Shown here: piece after piece, positions 1-14,300 of the stretch
Layout of the letters: each line of letters starts with the position of its first letter
Numbering within the stretch: position 1 is the stretch's first letter
DNA from: Ramazzottius varieornatus
Lineage: Eukaryota > Tardigrada > Eutardigrada > Parachela > Ramazzottiidae
Direction of reading: 5' to 3'
Assembly: GCA_001949185.1 (NCBI GenBank)
Contig: BDGG01000001.1
Coordinates: forward strand, 2,311,324-2,375,323
Length of the DNA stretch: 64,000 nucleotides
Made by a program: the position numbers and the translations under genes
The notes under the pieces: generated by a model
What the model was told of the DNA's origin: nothing
The model's database searches: none
Seen by the model: only the letters and a program-made list of their open reading frames with translations

Positions 1-21
1 ACATGGCGATTTTTGTTGTAG

Positions 22-487
22 GTTTATTCAAGATGCAAATGTACGCAGGAGCCTGACGGAGACGTTCGTGGGTCAATGGGACATCAGCAAGAAAGAAGCA
101 GAAGACGTTATACAGCACGCTCTGGACAACCCAGACAGGTACGTGCTAAAACCCAACAGAGAAGGAGGAGGCAACAACCATTTTCGTCAGGAGCTGATAA
201 CAAAGATAAAAGAAGTCCGTGGTACTCCAGAAGCACAGAACTACATACTAATGGAACTGATACGACCACCCACACAAGAAAACTATCTCGTGCAGCCGAA
301 TAGAGAACCGGAAGCTGCCATTACGGTCAGTGAAGTGGGCGTCTTCGGAGCTATAGTAGCCAAAGGAGCGAAGATTTTGTATAATGCATCAGGCAGAGAT
401 GTACTAATACGCTGCAAGGCCAGCAATATTCTGGAAGGCGGGTTCGCCAGTGGCAACTCATGTATCAGCTCTTCGTGTGTAGTTTGA
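22..487 (+). CDS. GSS: Glutathione synthetase, 3' terminal exon (partial gene)
   Basis: ATP-dependent ligase that joins gamma-glutamylcysteine to glycine in the cytosol, the last step of glutathione synthesis. Only the last exon lies in the window: an acceptor (ttgttgtag) ends at 21 and the frame stays open to a stop at 485-487. The translation carries the eukaryotic GSS C-terminal signature: YVLKPNREGGGNNHF (ATP-grasp loop, glycine-rich), YILMELIRPP, and a SEVGVFGAIVA strand, ending with a Gly-rich loop and a C-terminal SSCVV. Spacing between these motifs fits metazoan GSS. The metazoan-typical RTKA segment near the end reads RCKA, and the tail has additional cysteines. The gene's 5' part lies to the left of the window. 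It converges on the minus-strand gene ending at 533. Identity is firm; activity of this copy cannot be judged from one exon. Confidence 0.87.
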
Positions 488-532
488 CTGATTGACGTGT
501 ACAAAGCTGATGTTATCTGTGATTCCCATTGA

Positions 533-1844
533 CTAATTTCCCGTCCCGGGATTCGCAGTAGACACGCTGCAAGAACAATAAAGGATGGTTGGCACGTCGG
601 TCCAGCATTGGCTGCTGAAATGGTGATAGCTTACCCAGGGACCGTAAACGTAATCGTTGTCAGTTTGAGGATCATTTGGGTCGTCAAGTTCCAGCCTCGT
701 TATAGACTCGAGGTCGCTTTCGAGCTCCTTCAGTTTGTAGCATTTGGGTATTCTTTCTTCGCTTCTTTGGACAGAGTGCTCTGTGCCTACACTTGTGTAG
801 GAAGGATATTGCGTTTGAGAAGGAACACCTTGAGAGATGGCCGATGGCTCCTGGTGTACGGCGCACTCTGTACTGTGTTTGTGTGGGGGATGATGGTGAA
901 GATCGCCTTCTTCTTCTCCTGCACCAGCGTCGGGGTCGAACCGACAACCGTAGCCTGTGTCGGAAGGTTGGTTCATTGAAGGAACCGATTGATAACGGTA
1001 AGGCCTGCCGCCGCCGCCGTCGTTCCGCGATGAGGTCACTGACTCTTTGTAGTTGACATTGTTCATCGAGTCCATCTCGATGGGAGGGTAGCGTTCGGTC
1101 GAGGTGGCGTTGTTGTTCTTGTTTCCGCCACCGGAATCTGCTGGCGTGAACCGCTGCATGGTAGGTATGCTGTGGAGCTTGGTGAGGGTACTCCGGATAT
1201 TGTCGGAGTTTTTGAAGACAGTGATAGTCAGCCAAACAAGACCAACAATGGAGAAAAGAAGGAAGAGTGTCATGATTGGGCTCGCAACCATCCCATCGAA
1301 GTATCTCAAGCGGCTCCATCTTAAGCCAGCAAGGAAGAACCCAGGTGTGGCTAGTCTCTCTAGCTCGAGCAGCTGAATGTGAATATCCTTCAAGTGCCGC
1401 ACTGCTGTCGGACAAGTAATTTTGTTGTCGTCAAGTGCCGTTGTTACTTCTGGAAAACGACAGAATGATGATACTGTATCTAACCGGTGCAAGAAGTACA
1501 GCATTTTGAGTCGAATATTCAAAGATAAAACTAATCACTGGATCGCACCAGGCTGATCTCGAACGTGAGTTTCCGACCGGAAGTGGATTCAGAAGAACAA
1601 ACTTACTGCCGTGAAGTGCGTTCAAATTATTAAGGTCTCCTGCGAAGTTTTCCGCTTCGAACTGTGTGATTCTGAGTTCTTGTCTTCGTATCTTACGATC
1701 ACAAGACATAAGACAAATTCCGGTGAAAGCGAAGGCGACGGTGAGTCCTCCAAGAAGGTATCCGCATAAGCTTTTGCACAATGCAGAATTACTGTAAACT
1801 TTTTGCAATGATGTCCGCGAGCGATTTGGAGTCCGAGAGTTCAT
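533..1844 (-). CDS. Two-exon protein with two membrane segments, function unknown
   Basis: I do not recognise the family. Exon 1 runs 1844-1607 and exon 2 1530-533. The donor GTAAGT at 1606 and the acceptor at 1533-1531 join in phase 1, giving 411 aa. Residues about 27-47 form a hydrophobic helix (LLGGLTVAFAFTGICLMSC). A second one (PIMTLFLLFSIVGLVWLTIT) lies in exon 2. The rest is long and polar, with Gly/Asn-rich and His-rich stretches, a GGGG run, an acidic EEEGD cluster followed by HHHPPHKH, and many Ser/Thr, so the C-terminal half is probably disordered and exposed on one face of the membrane. There is no cleavable signal peptide, because 26 polar residues precede the first helix. The intron is only 76 bp. 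Opposite-strand frames here (608-979, 1104-1376) look like shadows. Gene reality is fairly secure; function is open. Confidence 0.65.
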
Positions 1845-1849
1845 CCTAA

Positions 1850-4800
1850 CTTCATGTTACATGTTGTTTTAGATTCCCGCTGCACCCAGAGAAGACATTT
1901 CGGTGCGGGATTGCACAGCTAGAGTCTAACTTTGCTTGGTAACATCAACGTCCCGGAACTTCTCTTTACTTTTCCGCTTCGACAGGTAGTACCATAGGTC
2001 GTCTTGTCAAAGGTCTCGTCCCCTCTAGGGAGGCTCTCGCTGCTTGGTCCATAAGTTGCTCTTTTTTGCCATAGACACGGTTTGATGTTGATCGTTGTTG
2101 ATCTTGTTTGCATATAATGCAGTGATCGGCGTGCGCGACGACAAGGCTATCGCCAGTACGCAGAAGGCTTATGAAGATATATCTGCTCTTGACCAGGGTG
2201 ACCACTGGTCACTTCTTCCCTATGTCAGCAGTAATTATCAAATACTGGCGCGACGCCCAAAAGCGATCTTCTTGATGTGCAGTGATTACATTCCTCCTGA
2301 ATAAACACTGCAACGACCCGATATTATAATTACAACCATCTTCGTTCTGTTACTTCGCTATAAAATCAAGATAGGACGGAAAATGTGATAAGAGTCCTTC
2401 GTACGTTTTGACATGTTCTGAACTTTGATAGGAAGTCTCGAACTTTATCGCGATCACTTCCTGCTTTCTGAAGAGTGTTCGAGTGTCGAGCAGTGTTTCA
2501 AAGTAAGGAACGGTAGATTTGAATATCAGCACGTGTTCAGCATTAAGTCCTACGGAAGTAGTTTTTCAAGTTGAATAATTGAGCGGGATTACCTTACGAG
2601 AGGTACGAAGTAGGATCTGCATCGCCAACATTCCGGAAACGTTACGCGGTTATCGGCTATAACCAGGAAGCAACAAGGCGCCACCTGCTGGGATCATGGC
2701 CATTAGAAGAAACATGCAATAAAATTATGGAGGTCTATGGCCAAGCAGAGGCTTTCCTTTGTTTCGGATCTGATGGAATTTAGCTGATAATAATTTTATC
2801 GATCGATAAGAATGTTTTAGCCATTAATAATAATAAGAGGGTGATGAGGATATCTGGCTGGCTATGGTTAGAAAAGAGCAAAGACACTTTGGCTCGGAGA
2901 AGGGTCCCCGCAGCGCCATACTTATCGCTTCAAAGTTTCTGCCGCCCATAATGTCAATTTGGTCTTTTCGACGAACTAACCTCTCCTCTTTCTGTTCTCT
3001 GTTATATCCTACCCCGTATTATGCAAATAGGTGCCGTGTAATCCCGTTTACCCAGCCACTCGATCGCTTTTTCATATCTGGCTCATCTCCGCGCTCTCTA
3101 TAAGCTAAGCAAAGCCATTAGCGGTTACTGAACAAGAGTTCCATATCGCTCTTCCTGCCCGTACGCCTGTTGACAAGGGATGATGAGTAGACAAAAGAAC
3201 CCTATAAAAACATGGCCAATATTTTTGCTGTGGCGCCTCTTGCCGCGTCGACCCTTTTGTCTTGCGCATATCGCCGATATCATGCATGTCTCGCTTCATG
3301 TCGCGCAGCTTTGGTTGACTTTCCAGCTAGAGTAATTTCGAGGAAGAAAGATAAAGATGAGATTGTGTTACCAATTGCAATAAAGCATACAGCAGTTGTA
3401 TTGATGGAATATTGGACGCATGCATATCCTGTGACCAGCAAGCTATTATTATGGTCTTTTGTTCCTGCTGTCCGCCTGGAAGATAATATGCGCGGCTGTC
3501 TTGAGCGAGACGATAACAGATCAAAATCATACCACGAACCAGGGTACAATAAACTCACAGTTTAGTTCGGGCGACTTCGCGAAAGACTGTTCCAAATTAG
3601 TTTCAGATTTATGAAACGAGAGTTCTTCCGGGCGCGATACCGCGCAGAGAAAGACCACCGAAGATAGAAGTGATCTGGGGTTTCAAACAGAAGACGGCAC
3701 ATTGACGATAGGTGGTTTACTCTCCGCAAAGCAAAGCTTGATCAGTTTCCATTGGATGTATAAATGTCACCATTTATGAAATATGAAACGTTATTGGAGA
3801 TTTTAAAACGCGTCGTGCGCCTCTTACTTCCTTGTCGCCTGTGCTTGGTCTTTGGTATGACATACCTTACGAAGCTCCACATTCTCTTTCTCAGGCTTGT
3901 TGTAGGTTTTCTTACGACGCCGAGGAGGCGGTTTTACGTTATAAAATATGGAGAAAACAAAGAAGTAGAAAACTCGGCTGTAACTAGTAAATTTAACACT
4001 TTCAGCACGATCGTTTTCCTGTTTGCAGAATACTACCGTCCTCTTTGTGTGTACAGGAATTTTGTTGGCTGGTACCGTGTTGCGGAGGCTAGTCCGACCA
4101 ATAGGCAATTTTAGAAATTTCAAAACTCGGATAATTGGCAGGCCATGAACGCCAAATCTCATAAGGGAGAACTGGTCGTCTTGATTTTCTTCTGACCGCA
4201 TTGATGACTACAAAATTTACCAGGCTCGGCTTCGATAGATAAGACTGTCCCCAGTGCTCCAGTTTTTTTCTAAGCGAATACCGTGCACGTGTCTCGCGCG
4301 AAGAGACGAAACACCAAATTTCACCAAAACCACCCGAAACCGTAGAAAAAATTTCCAGCGTGCTGGGGTTTTGCTGACCGCTGGTCATTAGTGTTGCTCT
4401 GGTGAGAAGACCGAGGTACATGCAAACAAGAAGACCCAGACCCGAAAGACCAAAAGCTAAAACTGGGAGGTGAATAAAACTGAGTGATTGTATACACAAA
4501 GAGGACGGTCGTACGCAGAGTGTTAAGAGACCGTGGCGTTGATGTTGAGACGAGAGTGGATGGTACAGTTCATACTCCTAAAGCGGCAGATTTTTAGTTT
4601 AATTATCCGTGAAGAGGCCATTGTTCATATCGGATGTAATTAAGTAAACATGTCTTTCGTGTTAACGCCGTGGCAGATAATACGCCCGTGCTCGCCGTGC
4701 TGGTCATCGGCGCTGATGGACGGCACAACCAAGTGTAACACTCGAAAACTGCAATTTGCGCTCACTTTTCGATTGTCTATCACACCCAAGGATCTCACGG

Positions 4801-5329
4801 AGATCATCGACTGCAAAGGAAAAATAACAAATCTAAGACGAACCGGAAACTATGATCTTAAGATATATTGTGATGCGACCGACTGCCGCACAGGTGGCGC
4901 CACCTTATTATACACGTAAGACTGCTCTCTGATACTTCGCATTGGTCCCGATGGAATATTGGCGCCGCCCATGCCCATCATAACATTGCGGAATAAGATA
5001 AACCGCAGTTTCATTTCAGTTTTTCCAGCCTAGTTTCCACTCGTTATACCATTCTCTACATTGCGATCGTCTTGCACTGTTTTGAAGTCCTGGAAATATT
5101 CTAGGATGCGGTTGTTGTGAGGCCAGACAGGACAATAGCTTAGGCAGGTAAACAGGAGATTTTCACTCCCATTTTAAAACTTAGTCGGACCTTGATTGTC
5201 TGATTTTCCTTTGGGCATAGGTGTAACTTCCGTCGATTTTTGGAATTTTTGGACCGCAGCAACGCCATTCTGGAGAGCCCGGACGGTGGAAAGGGGGATC
5301 GAGGAGCGGAAGAACAGTCGCGGAGCATC
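1850..5329. other. Intergenic region between the membrane-protein gene and SALL exon 1
   Basis: I see no open frame with domain character, no convincing splice-bounded exon and no RNA gene here. The longest frame, 4089-4499 minus, has one hydrophobic stretch but no flanking signals and reads like chance. The stretch is the upstream flank of a developmental transcription factor, so cis-regulatory DNA is plausible. I cannot point to specific elements. Confidence 0.4.
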
Positions 5330-8300
5330 ATGTCCAAGCGCAAGCAGTCGACTCCACGGCAGACTTTACAAAGCGGTGAGCACAGAGAAGCGACGTCGAC
5401 GGGGCCTGACGATCATAACGGTAAGTTGAGATGTCGTGTCTCCGCTTATCAGTTTAGAACACGGTGACATGTGACGCGCTGGGTTATGACACGCGTTATG
5501 ATATCGAGAAGGAAATGTATGTGAACGATAACTCCCCACTGGTTGACTGGCTTGTCGTCCGACGGAAGCCAAGGAAGGCTTTAAAATGCGATCGACTCGC
5601 TTCCAGTCAATCAAATCCTTCTACAAATCAAATTGGAATTTGTTGTTGTTTGCACGATTGTCCAGGTTCACGTCACAAGACTGCATAGCGTTTAAACCTT
5701 GTATTGATATACTCATTTCTAATTTTCTGTTGTGATATTATTGTTTCTTTCAATGTTGAGAAGTTAACCCCGGCCGGATTTCTGCCTTCTTGAGGTAGTC
5801 TTGCAGGTTTACTAGCTTTACTTGGATGAGAGAGGTCTGACATGCTATTTGGAATGATTTCTCAAGTAGCAGCTTGGATGGTGAAAATGAAAAAATTAAT
5901 CGCTCAAGAAGGTCGCTGCAGCCTGCCGACGTTTGTCAAGACGGTCGTGCAATCTCACCCAAGTTTGTGTTGGCCATATCAAATGTTACGAGTTCCTTCA
6001 TAACTCTTTCCCGTATGAAGTGCAAGTACCAAGTATAACGAGTCCACTTAGGCGGCTTAGGTCAGTTTTAAACCCTTGAAAATTCGACATATTGTGCTAC
6101 TTTAGCGCAAAACTCGTTCTCCTTTCCATTCAAGTTTGAAAAGTTGCTTACCGCTGGAATATTTTGCACCTTGCAGCATAATGCTCGGCTGACATATTTC
6201 TTGATGAAAATTTGTGTCTTGGAAGCTTAGAGAATTGATCGATATTTTTCCCCGAAAATGGGCGGCGGCTCGAAGAATTCGCTCGCCGCAATATGGGAAA
6301 AAATCGCTATGAGTTTCTCTGATTTTGAGGTACTTCCCTCATGAACACGATGTGAGCTTGTGGGAAAAGAAATCGCTCAAAACAATTATAACGCATATGG
6401 GACAAAGATACGCCCAACGCTGGATGAAATTCCATCACTCATTCTGCATCAGATGGAAGCCATCGGCCCATCGGAAATGTGGTATGAGTGCTGCTCCACA
6501 ATCAATATATCCTTCTTGGCTAATCCATAACCGAAAGTTTTGAGGGGGAATAAAGTGGGATTATCGCCGGAGTTTGCTTTCTTTTCTCGCCTTTGAATAG
6601 CACAGCCAAGATATGGTTGGCGTATTTTTCTGGCATAATCCCCTTGCCCAGCTTCACTGGTGTTTGCAACAGCCCGGGGATGTTGAGGAATATGTGGATA
6701 AATGAGCCGTCCTTCCTCTGGGCTGAAGGGACCTCTTTGGATTATACAAGTGGACTTTGGGAGGGGGATTATAAATATCATAAAAGTACGGAGATTTCTC
6801 CATAATCGCTTGCAAAGATTGGAATCAGCGCCGCATTAACGCGCTCATAGCCTGCGGGCGTCTTTCAACCATTGCGCAAGGCTTATGAATATTCGGGACT
6901 TTGCTCTTCCCTTCTTTGGAAAGTTCGCTGAGATATTCTGCAGCTGCTTCTTCATGGAAAAACGTGCGATTATTTGTTCGAGCTTCCTGAAAGACCACAC
7001 CAAAGTTCACTGTGACCACACAGTAATTTTCTTATAGGAGAGGTTAACGAAGGTTTTTCGTGGAAAGTTTTCTTTGCGTCGTGTTTGATAATCGATGTCA
7101 AATCCGCTTTTGATTATGTCGATCAGGTGTAGCTAGCCAAGTGGTCAATGCGGTCTTTTGGGTAATTAGAGAAGGCATTATTAATGCAGGTGTGTCGTGT
7201 CATTTCAGAAGTTCGCTTGAAGGGGATCAAAGCGGGATATAAGCACATATCGAAGAGCCTTCAACCATTGTCTCATGTTTGGGTTGCCACTTGTTTCAGA
7301 AGACTGAACAAGCTAGTAGTTAGTAGGTGGTAACGAAGAATAGGAAACGAGGTCACTTTATGTCTTTCCTTACATAGATAATAAGCTTGTTTGTCATGCT
7401 CGAGCTGGGATTGAGAACGGAGATAGAAATTAGCCCGAGAAAAAGTTGGGCAGTATTGAAAGACAAGCGCGGATTGAAGCTTACGTGTAACTGGTTTTAA
7501 TTTGCGCACTGTATTCCGATCGGCATGGTTGAAAGATGAAATTAATGGCATGAAAGAAAGGTATGGGGTTGTAAGCATAGGCGGCTGGTTTTTCTTCCGT
7601 GTCGTGAAAACGAGAGAGAGACAAACGTCACATTTGTCACAGATCTACTTTGCATGCGAAAAATGCATGAAGCCATAGCGCTCATAATTACACACTCGAG
7701 CACTGTCTTCAAACATACTTTTTTGCCGGCTTTTTCTCCTCGCGAGCCGTCGCGCAAAAACCGTGTCGTTCTTGTGTTGATGACCTGTATAACACGGCTA
7801 TACGTACTTGTGCCCAATGCGCAAAATACACAAGCTGCGCTTTTTGAGCAGTCGGGCATAACCAGAAAACTCGTCTGACATGTCCCATAGCTAATCTTCT
7901 TGTTGCGACATCGACTTGCATACGCAACTTGACCGGATAACTTTGGGTCGCCGTATGCATGTTCGACGACAGGTGAAGTTTGGGCGTGGTCAGCACATCT
8001 CCTGATGTGCTCTCTTTTGCAATGTCATATTTTAAGGAATTTGAGTTTCGGCGATGGGTTGGAAACATTAGATTATGGGAGGCGAGTGTAGTGGAGGAGG
8101 TATCGAGGTCTGTGTCGCGGCGATTTGGGTTCGTTATGGGCTTGTTAGGTGAAAGGTTCCCAGGTCAAGTTGCGCGGCCATTTTGTACTGATTTCCTCAC
8201 AAGAGGTTAGAACCGTCTAAATTGAAGCTGTCATTGAGGGTGTTGTGGAAGCATGTTCTGGTAAGTTTGGGCACTGGGGGCTGCACCCATTAATTTATGG

Positions 8301-11300
8301 CCATAAGGCAACGGTCAAAGAGATAATTCATCTCTGCCGGCTGAACATTAGCGATATCGTGCATGCGGCGCGCGGCAGTTGAAGACAGGCAAGTTAACAA
8401 GTTGTTGATATGAAAGATTTAGCCGCTGGTCTAGCTTCTGATTTCGATAGTTATGGGAAGTTGCAGCCAGAAAGATGGTAATCTGCTTCCTGTCGCACTT
8501 ACTTTTCGTCATATTTTTTCCATAGCGGCAATGCATGCCCTGATGAATCAAGGCAGAGTAAAGCAGCCCAATCGCAACAATCATCTTTCTCATGATCTGC
8601 CACTGCAGCTGTGATTGCAGACACTAGACGCTCAATCCACCCCAACCAAAACTAGTTTTCCATCAGTGGAATATGTACCAATTTCTATCGACTGGTTTGA
8701 CTAGGCGAATGAAACGGAACCAGCCATCAATATGAGAATATATCGACCGGCGCAATAGAATGATATAAAAGTTGGGGAACCATGTAGACATACTATGTAC
8801 TTATGCTCAAATGATCACTTGGCTGTAGCAAATATGGCCTGATCGGATGGCAGGGAAGACAAGCAAGCTGTGTCATAATTAGTGGACGCTAAACAGGAAA
8901 CGCGAGAAAAAAGACGCGTTATCCTGGCGTGAAATGACAGCCCACAGCACGGCTTCCATATTTCCATCCAACGGCTCATTCATTCCTTCCCAGCTAGAAA
9001 TTACATACATACTCGAACATGAACCACACCCCGAACTCTGTGGGAATTTTTTCCGTGGTTGGTACAATGAATATTTCGAAGGCGCGGTTGAGGAGAAAAA
9101 AGTCCTTCGGTGTGTTTGAGGTGGTGCAATTGAACAATGTACTGATGATCTCTGTGTGGCTTACAAATTCTAAACGGGAGCAAGTGACTTTTGTTTAGTG
9201 ACTGAAAAGGATTTGTAATGATCCGTGTTGTTAAACTTGTCGAGTGAGGAAGACAGGAGAGGAAGTGGTTGGAGAATGAACATGATGGTTGTGTGCGGTA
9301 CGGCACACGTCCAACTGTCAACATGGCACTTTCAATGACCGCACTGCCCACTTTAAACTGCCCGCTCCCCTATCTTCACTGACCACTCTGCTCGTTCCTC
9401 TGCCGTCGTCAGATTTCCGCCGAGTACAAAATTTTGTCGATCAAGAAATATCAGAAATTTATTCCCTGGACTTGAAATGTTTAATACTGCGTCACTTCAT
9501 ATGGGTAAGTATTTAAGAAACTGCATTTTATTTACTTGCGCTGCTCTATCTGGGCGAGCGGTATGAATATTCTTTTCTTTGTTGAACTCATTTTTTATCA
9601 AAATCTCGGTTTCTTACCAGCTAATTCAATGTTTGGGATACCGATTGCGGTTCTTGTCTTGAATGAAAAGTCGAATGACGTGAAGGAATTTCAGTGTGAT
9701 GATGGAGCGGGGCTGAGTGAGATTTGGTTTCGATGAAGAGCAGCCACTTGTTATTAGGGCAACCACTTGTTTTCTAGTATCAAGGGTCTGTCAGGCGCGC
9801 CTTTGAGATGTAAATGTAGCTTGTTACGTGATCTGGGGGAATGACATGAAATCATATATCCTCAGCGACAAAAATCAAGAGGAAAAGGAAGCTGTTTGTG
9901 GTCGAACGATAACGCTTTCAAGTCTGCATTGTCAAGTAGTTCGCTTGCATGCCCGCGCACGAAATGGAATCGACCCCGGCGTCCTTGTCTTTAAGATTGT
10001 GTAAGATGGATCAAAGAGACATTTTTTCCATTCGGTTCAAGTGTGAAGACGTGATCAAGTGGCTGAGCGAGGTGTATGCGGGATCAAGGCGGAACGCCGC
10101 CATCTTTGATACCTCAACAAGGTTTCGCTCTTCATTTTTTGAGGTATCTTGACTGACAAGAGTTATAGTTCAGGGTTACAAATGAAACCTGATGAAAGGT
10201 GAGCGTGTGTCGACATAACATGAAATCTCGAGTTTGGCTTGAAGAGGGACAAGGTAATATTTAATTGAAAGAGGGTTACTCTGCAGAGCTTACTACAAGA
10301 ATAAACTATGATTTGTGTTTGGCATGGGCCATTTTAAAATGGAATTGTAGGCTTGTGATGTTTACTCAAAGCGGACGCTGTGCATTACGAAGTACAAAGT
10401 GAGCTTTAGGTCTTAGTTAAGAGGAATGAGGCTCGGATTACCGGTGCTTGTTAAAATATTGATACATGAAGCTCGGCAGCGGCATTCCTGATCAGCACAC
10501 GGATCGGATCAGGATGGCCTTGCTCCCAAATGGCGTAATTAGTTATGAAGTTATTGGTATTATGGCCGGGGAAGCTGAGGGAAATGAAGAACGCAGATGG
10601 TTACATTATAACATTTAGACGCCAAAGACAACTGACGCCCCGAAATTAACGTCAGTTGTTTGTGAGAAATCCGGCCGGATGATATGAGATTCTAATGAGG
10701 GGCTACAACTCCGTCTTATTTTTGGCCGGGCCAGCCATCATTTATTTCCATGATTGCGACGTTTGCGCAGTCAAAGCACATACTCGCCTGCTCCCCGATC
10801 AAATTACACTGTGCCGCAATTTTTCTTCCTTGTCCTTCTTCGTCTTTTATGTGGAGCAAATAAACGAGGAATCTCACTTGACAGTTATTATTTGAGGACG
10901 AAATAGGAGCAAGTGCACGGATAAGAAGTTGTTCAAGTTGACGGAGACTTCCGGCTGGGGCGTAATTTTATGAAAGGAAACGGACGCTCTTTGTGCTGTG
11001 TGAGAAAGTTGAGGGTAATCCTTGTCGAGGTCTTGGAGGAAAATTCATTATGACCGGAAGAAAGGCAAGGGCATTTATTAGATGATGACGTGGATGAGGC
11101 TTCCCCCTTTTCGCTTGATGTCATAACGAGGATGGTGTTTGTCAGTAGTGCCTTTCGCTGTATGGGTTTATCATGTCAAGGAGAGGGTGTAGACTTGTGT
11201 ATGATGGAGGAATGCACGGGATGGTTGGAGCTCAACTTTGAGGGATAATGAATAAGTTTGCGCGTTCATTTCCGCTTGTGCTGGGCATATGCAGCCACTT

Positions 11301-14300
11301 GGAAGGCAGCCACTTAGCCAAGAAAATATCCCTCATCTCTCTGTTCCTGCTGAAGACATCTTTAGTTGAGAAATGTGTTTTGATGAGTAGAATTGTGGGG
11401 TCCTCTTCTACAAGTTTGCGTTTTGATGAATCTTCCTGCGCGAACGCAAAGCTGGGTGTGGCACCGTGAGAATCTCGCTGTGCTGTCTCCCCATATCAAC
11501 TTCAATATGACTAAACTTTTAAATATTTTCGAGCAGCCTTCAAAACGGTGCTCACGTAGCCCAGACTTCCACACTCGGAAATTCAGAAATAATGAAATCA
11601 TTTTGTGCTTTTTGAAGATTAAATTTTGGCTTGATATTTTACGTGGTCTTCCTTTCTAGAATCCGAAGCGGACATGACGGACTCGAACTCCACCAGCGGC
11701 ACCACGTCAAACCATGCTGTAGATGACGTTCACCTTTGTGGCATGTGCCAGCATGAATTCAAGTCGCTGGATAAGTTCCTGCTCCATAAAGAATCATGCA
11801 CGCCGACGAGCAGTCAGTCTGTGGAGTCCCCGCTCGTATCCAGGCCGCAAAGTCGCAACTCACAGTCACCCAACGAGAACCTTCCATCCACCTCCACAGC
11901 CTCCATTGTTACCAATAAGAACATCCAGGCCATGTTCTGTACCATCCAGCAACAACACTCGATTTTATTACAGTTAATTCAGCAACTTCTGCTGAAACTG
12001 AACACGAATGTATTGGGTGGTGGGATTAACAGACAACCAGGAAGTAGCAACATTCAGAGTCAACCTGCGGAAGCCGCACTGAACTCACCGGAATCAGGCA
12101 TTGGATCGGGATCAGACCCAGCCGGAAGAAGCGCACCGATGACTTGTCCTGTGGATGGACAGAGCTTTTCCGACCTGCGGACATTTTTGGACCATCTCCA
12201 AAGCCATAACGTAATTCTAGAAAATTGACTGATCTTATACGAATTTTTTTGGGAACAATATTATCCTTTTGGTTCCCAGAAAACGGTTTCCGTGCAGTCG
12301 GCCATTCGACAAGGTTCAGAGAAGCTCTCGAACCTCGCCAGAGAGCTGAACAATCTCGCGGGGCCTGGTTCATTAAGGACAAGTCGATCACCAGTGTCCG
12401 AAGCGAGGATGATTAACGAGCGCCGGAAGGAGTTGGAGGAAGAGGAGGAAGACCAGGTTGATGAGGACGGCGTGGATGATGTCAGCAAGGGTGCCGATGT
12501 GACACCGCTCGGACCTGATGGTCAGCCATTGGATCCTGCGTTGTACGTCGCTCTCCTACCTATCCCAGGTAGCAATGACAACTCGTGGGAACAGCTGATG
12601 GAGATCGTCGAGCCGACGGAGACAGCCAGACTGCAAGAGATGGTGGATCGTTACGACGACAAACGGGACCCTCATGAATGCGTTATTTGTAAGCGCGTGC
12701 TGAGCTGCAAGAGCGCTTTACAAATGCACTACAGGTGATAAGAGACTTTGTGCTAATTTTGAACACCCGTAGAAACTTCCATGCTCGGAAAAAGGCTACC
12801 CTAAAATTTGGTGTCTTTCTACGATATTTGAGAGTTCGCCAGATGAACTTGACAACATAGGTTTACTAAGTGGCGCACGTTTTCAATATTGATAACTGGA
12901 AGCGTGCGCCACGTTTCCTCGGGCTCGTTGTATAGTATGTAATTTGTGAAAAGACCTTTCACCGACAAGTCGGAAATTTACTCGTTGGATAGGCATTTCA
13001 CTGAAAAATCTAAATTTCGCTGTTTCCTTCAGGACGCATACGGGAGAGCGACCTTTTCGTTGCAAGCTCTGCCGGCGAGCCTTCACCACCAAAGGCAATT
13101 TGAAGACGCACATGGGTGTTCATCGCACAAAACTGATGGGTTCCTCCCCAAATCCACTGTCGAATACCCCATCCGAACCGATGTCGCGCATGTCGACCGA
13201 AATCATAGCGGTGGATAATCCGCAGAAAACGATGCCGTTGGGACCGTTGCCGAGTATGTATGATATTTCGGCTAGGCCATACGCCAGCATCCTCAACCCG
13301 GCACTGCGAAGTGGAATGCCGGGAATAGAATGGCCGCCGAATGCCACTCCGAACCGCCTGTCATCTTTCCAAAGCCTGGAAGCTTTGATTCAACGCACTA
13401 CCGGCGGAATGGGTAGGTGAAAATATTTTCTGAAGTTTTGTGAACCATTTTGGGCGGATTATCAAGTACATGCATACAGCGAACTGGTGGGATATAATGG
13501 TGAATCGGTATGTAGGTGCCTGATTAACCGACAGAGTTTTATTTGTGCTATGATTTTAGAGCGCATGCCGATGGATTTGTCATCGGCTCAAAACATGAAG
13601 GAAGTTAGGGATGGCGATGACAGTTTGTCGGGTAACAGCGATGGGGAGGATGAGCGTGAGGTGGATGAGGAGAGGAATGGATTATACGGTGGACAATCGG
13701 GGCACATAATAGAGTCATTGTTGGCCTCACAAGGCAGTCAACATCAGCACGGCACGGCTGGTGCACTTGACTTGACACCTCGCTCTCACTCGGCGACGCC
13801 CACTTCACAATCGACGGCAGGAGGAGATTTCAACGGATCGAAAATGTTGTCGTTAAACAGAAATCATAATACGACATGTCACGTCTGCTATAAGACCTTT
13901 GCGTGTCAAAGTGCATTGCAGATACATTTCCGCAGGTAAGCCATATTGCCATTGGCCTCTTCACTCTCTGACCCGGTCTCAATACTCTGCTTACTAACGG
14001 ATATCAATTAAATAATTCTCAAACGGTTCAGAAAAATCCAATAAAGTATTTTAGACAGAATCGGAGGCGGGCAAACACAACGTACAGGATCGTTGTCCGA
14101 AGTGGCGCACATTTCCCGCCAGTACCAATGATACCGTGCGCCACTTGAGATGACGATCTTGCACGTTCCGTTCGCCTGCCTTCCGAATATCCAGAAATAT
14201 CCGACGAAGTGATCGTTTTTCTTTTTATTGTAATTTTACAGTATATCAATTGACCTAACGATGTAATATATCGCGGCATTTCTAAATCATAGTCACCTTG

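Noticed and set aside
608-979. 123-codon plus-strand frame opposite the membrane-protein gene
   Set aside because: Shadow of the minus-strand coding exon; no domain and no splice support.
4089-4499. 136-codon minus-strand frame with a hydrophobic segment
   Set aside because: No flanking gene signals, no partner exons, no recognised motif; length is within chance for 10 kb of noncoding DNA.
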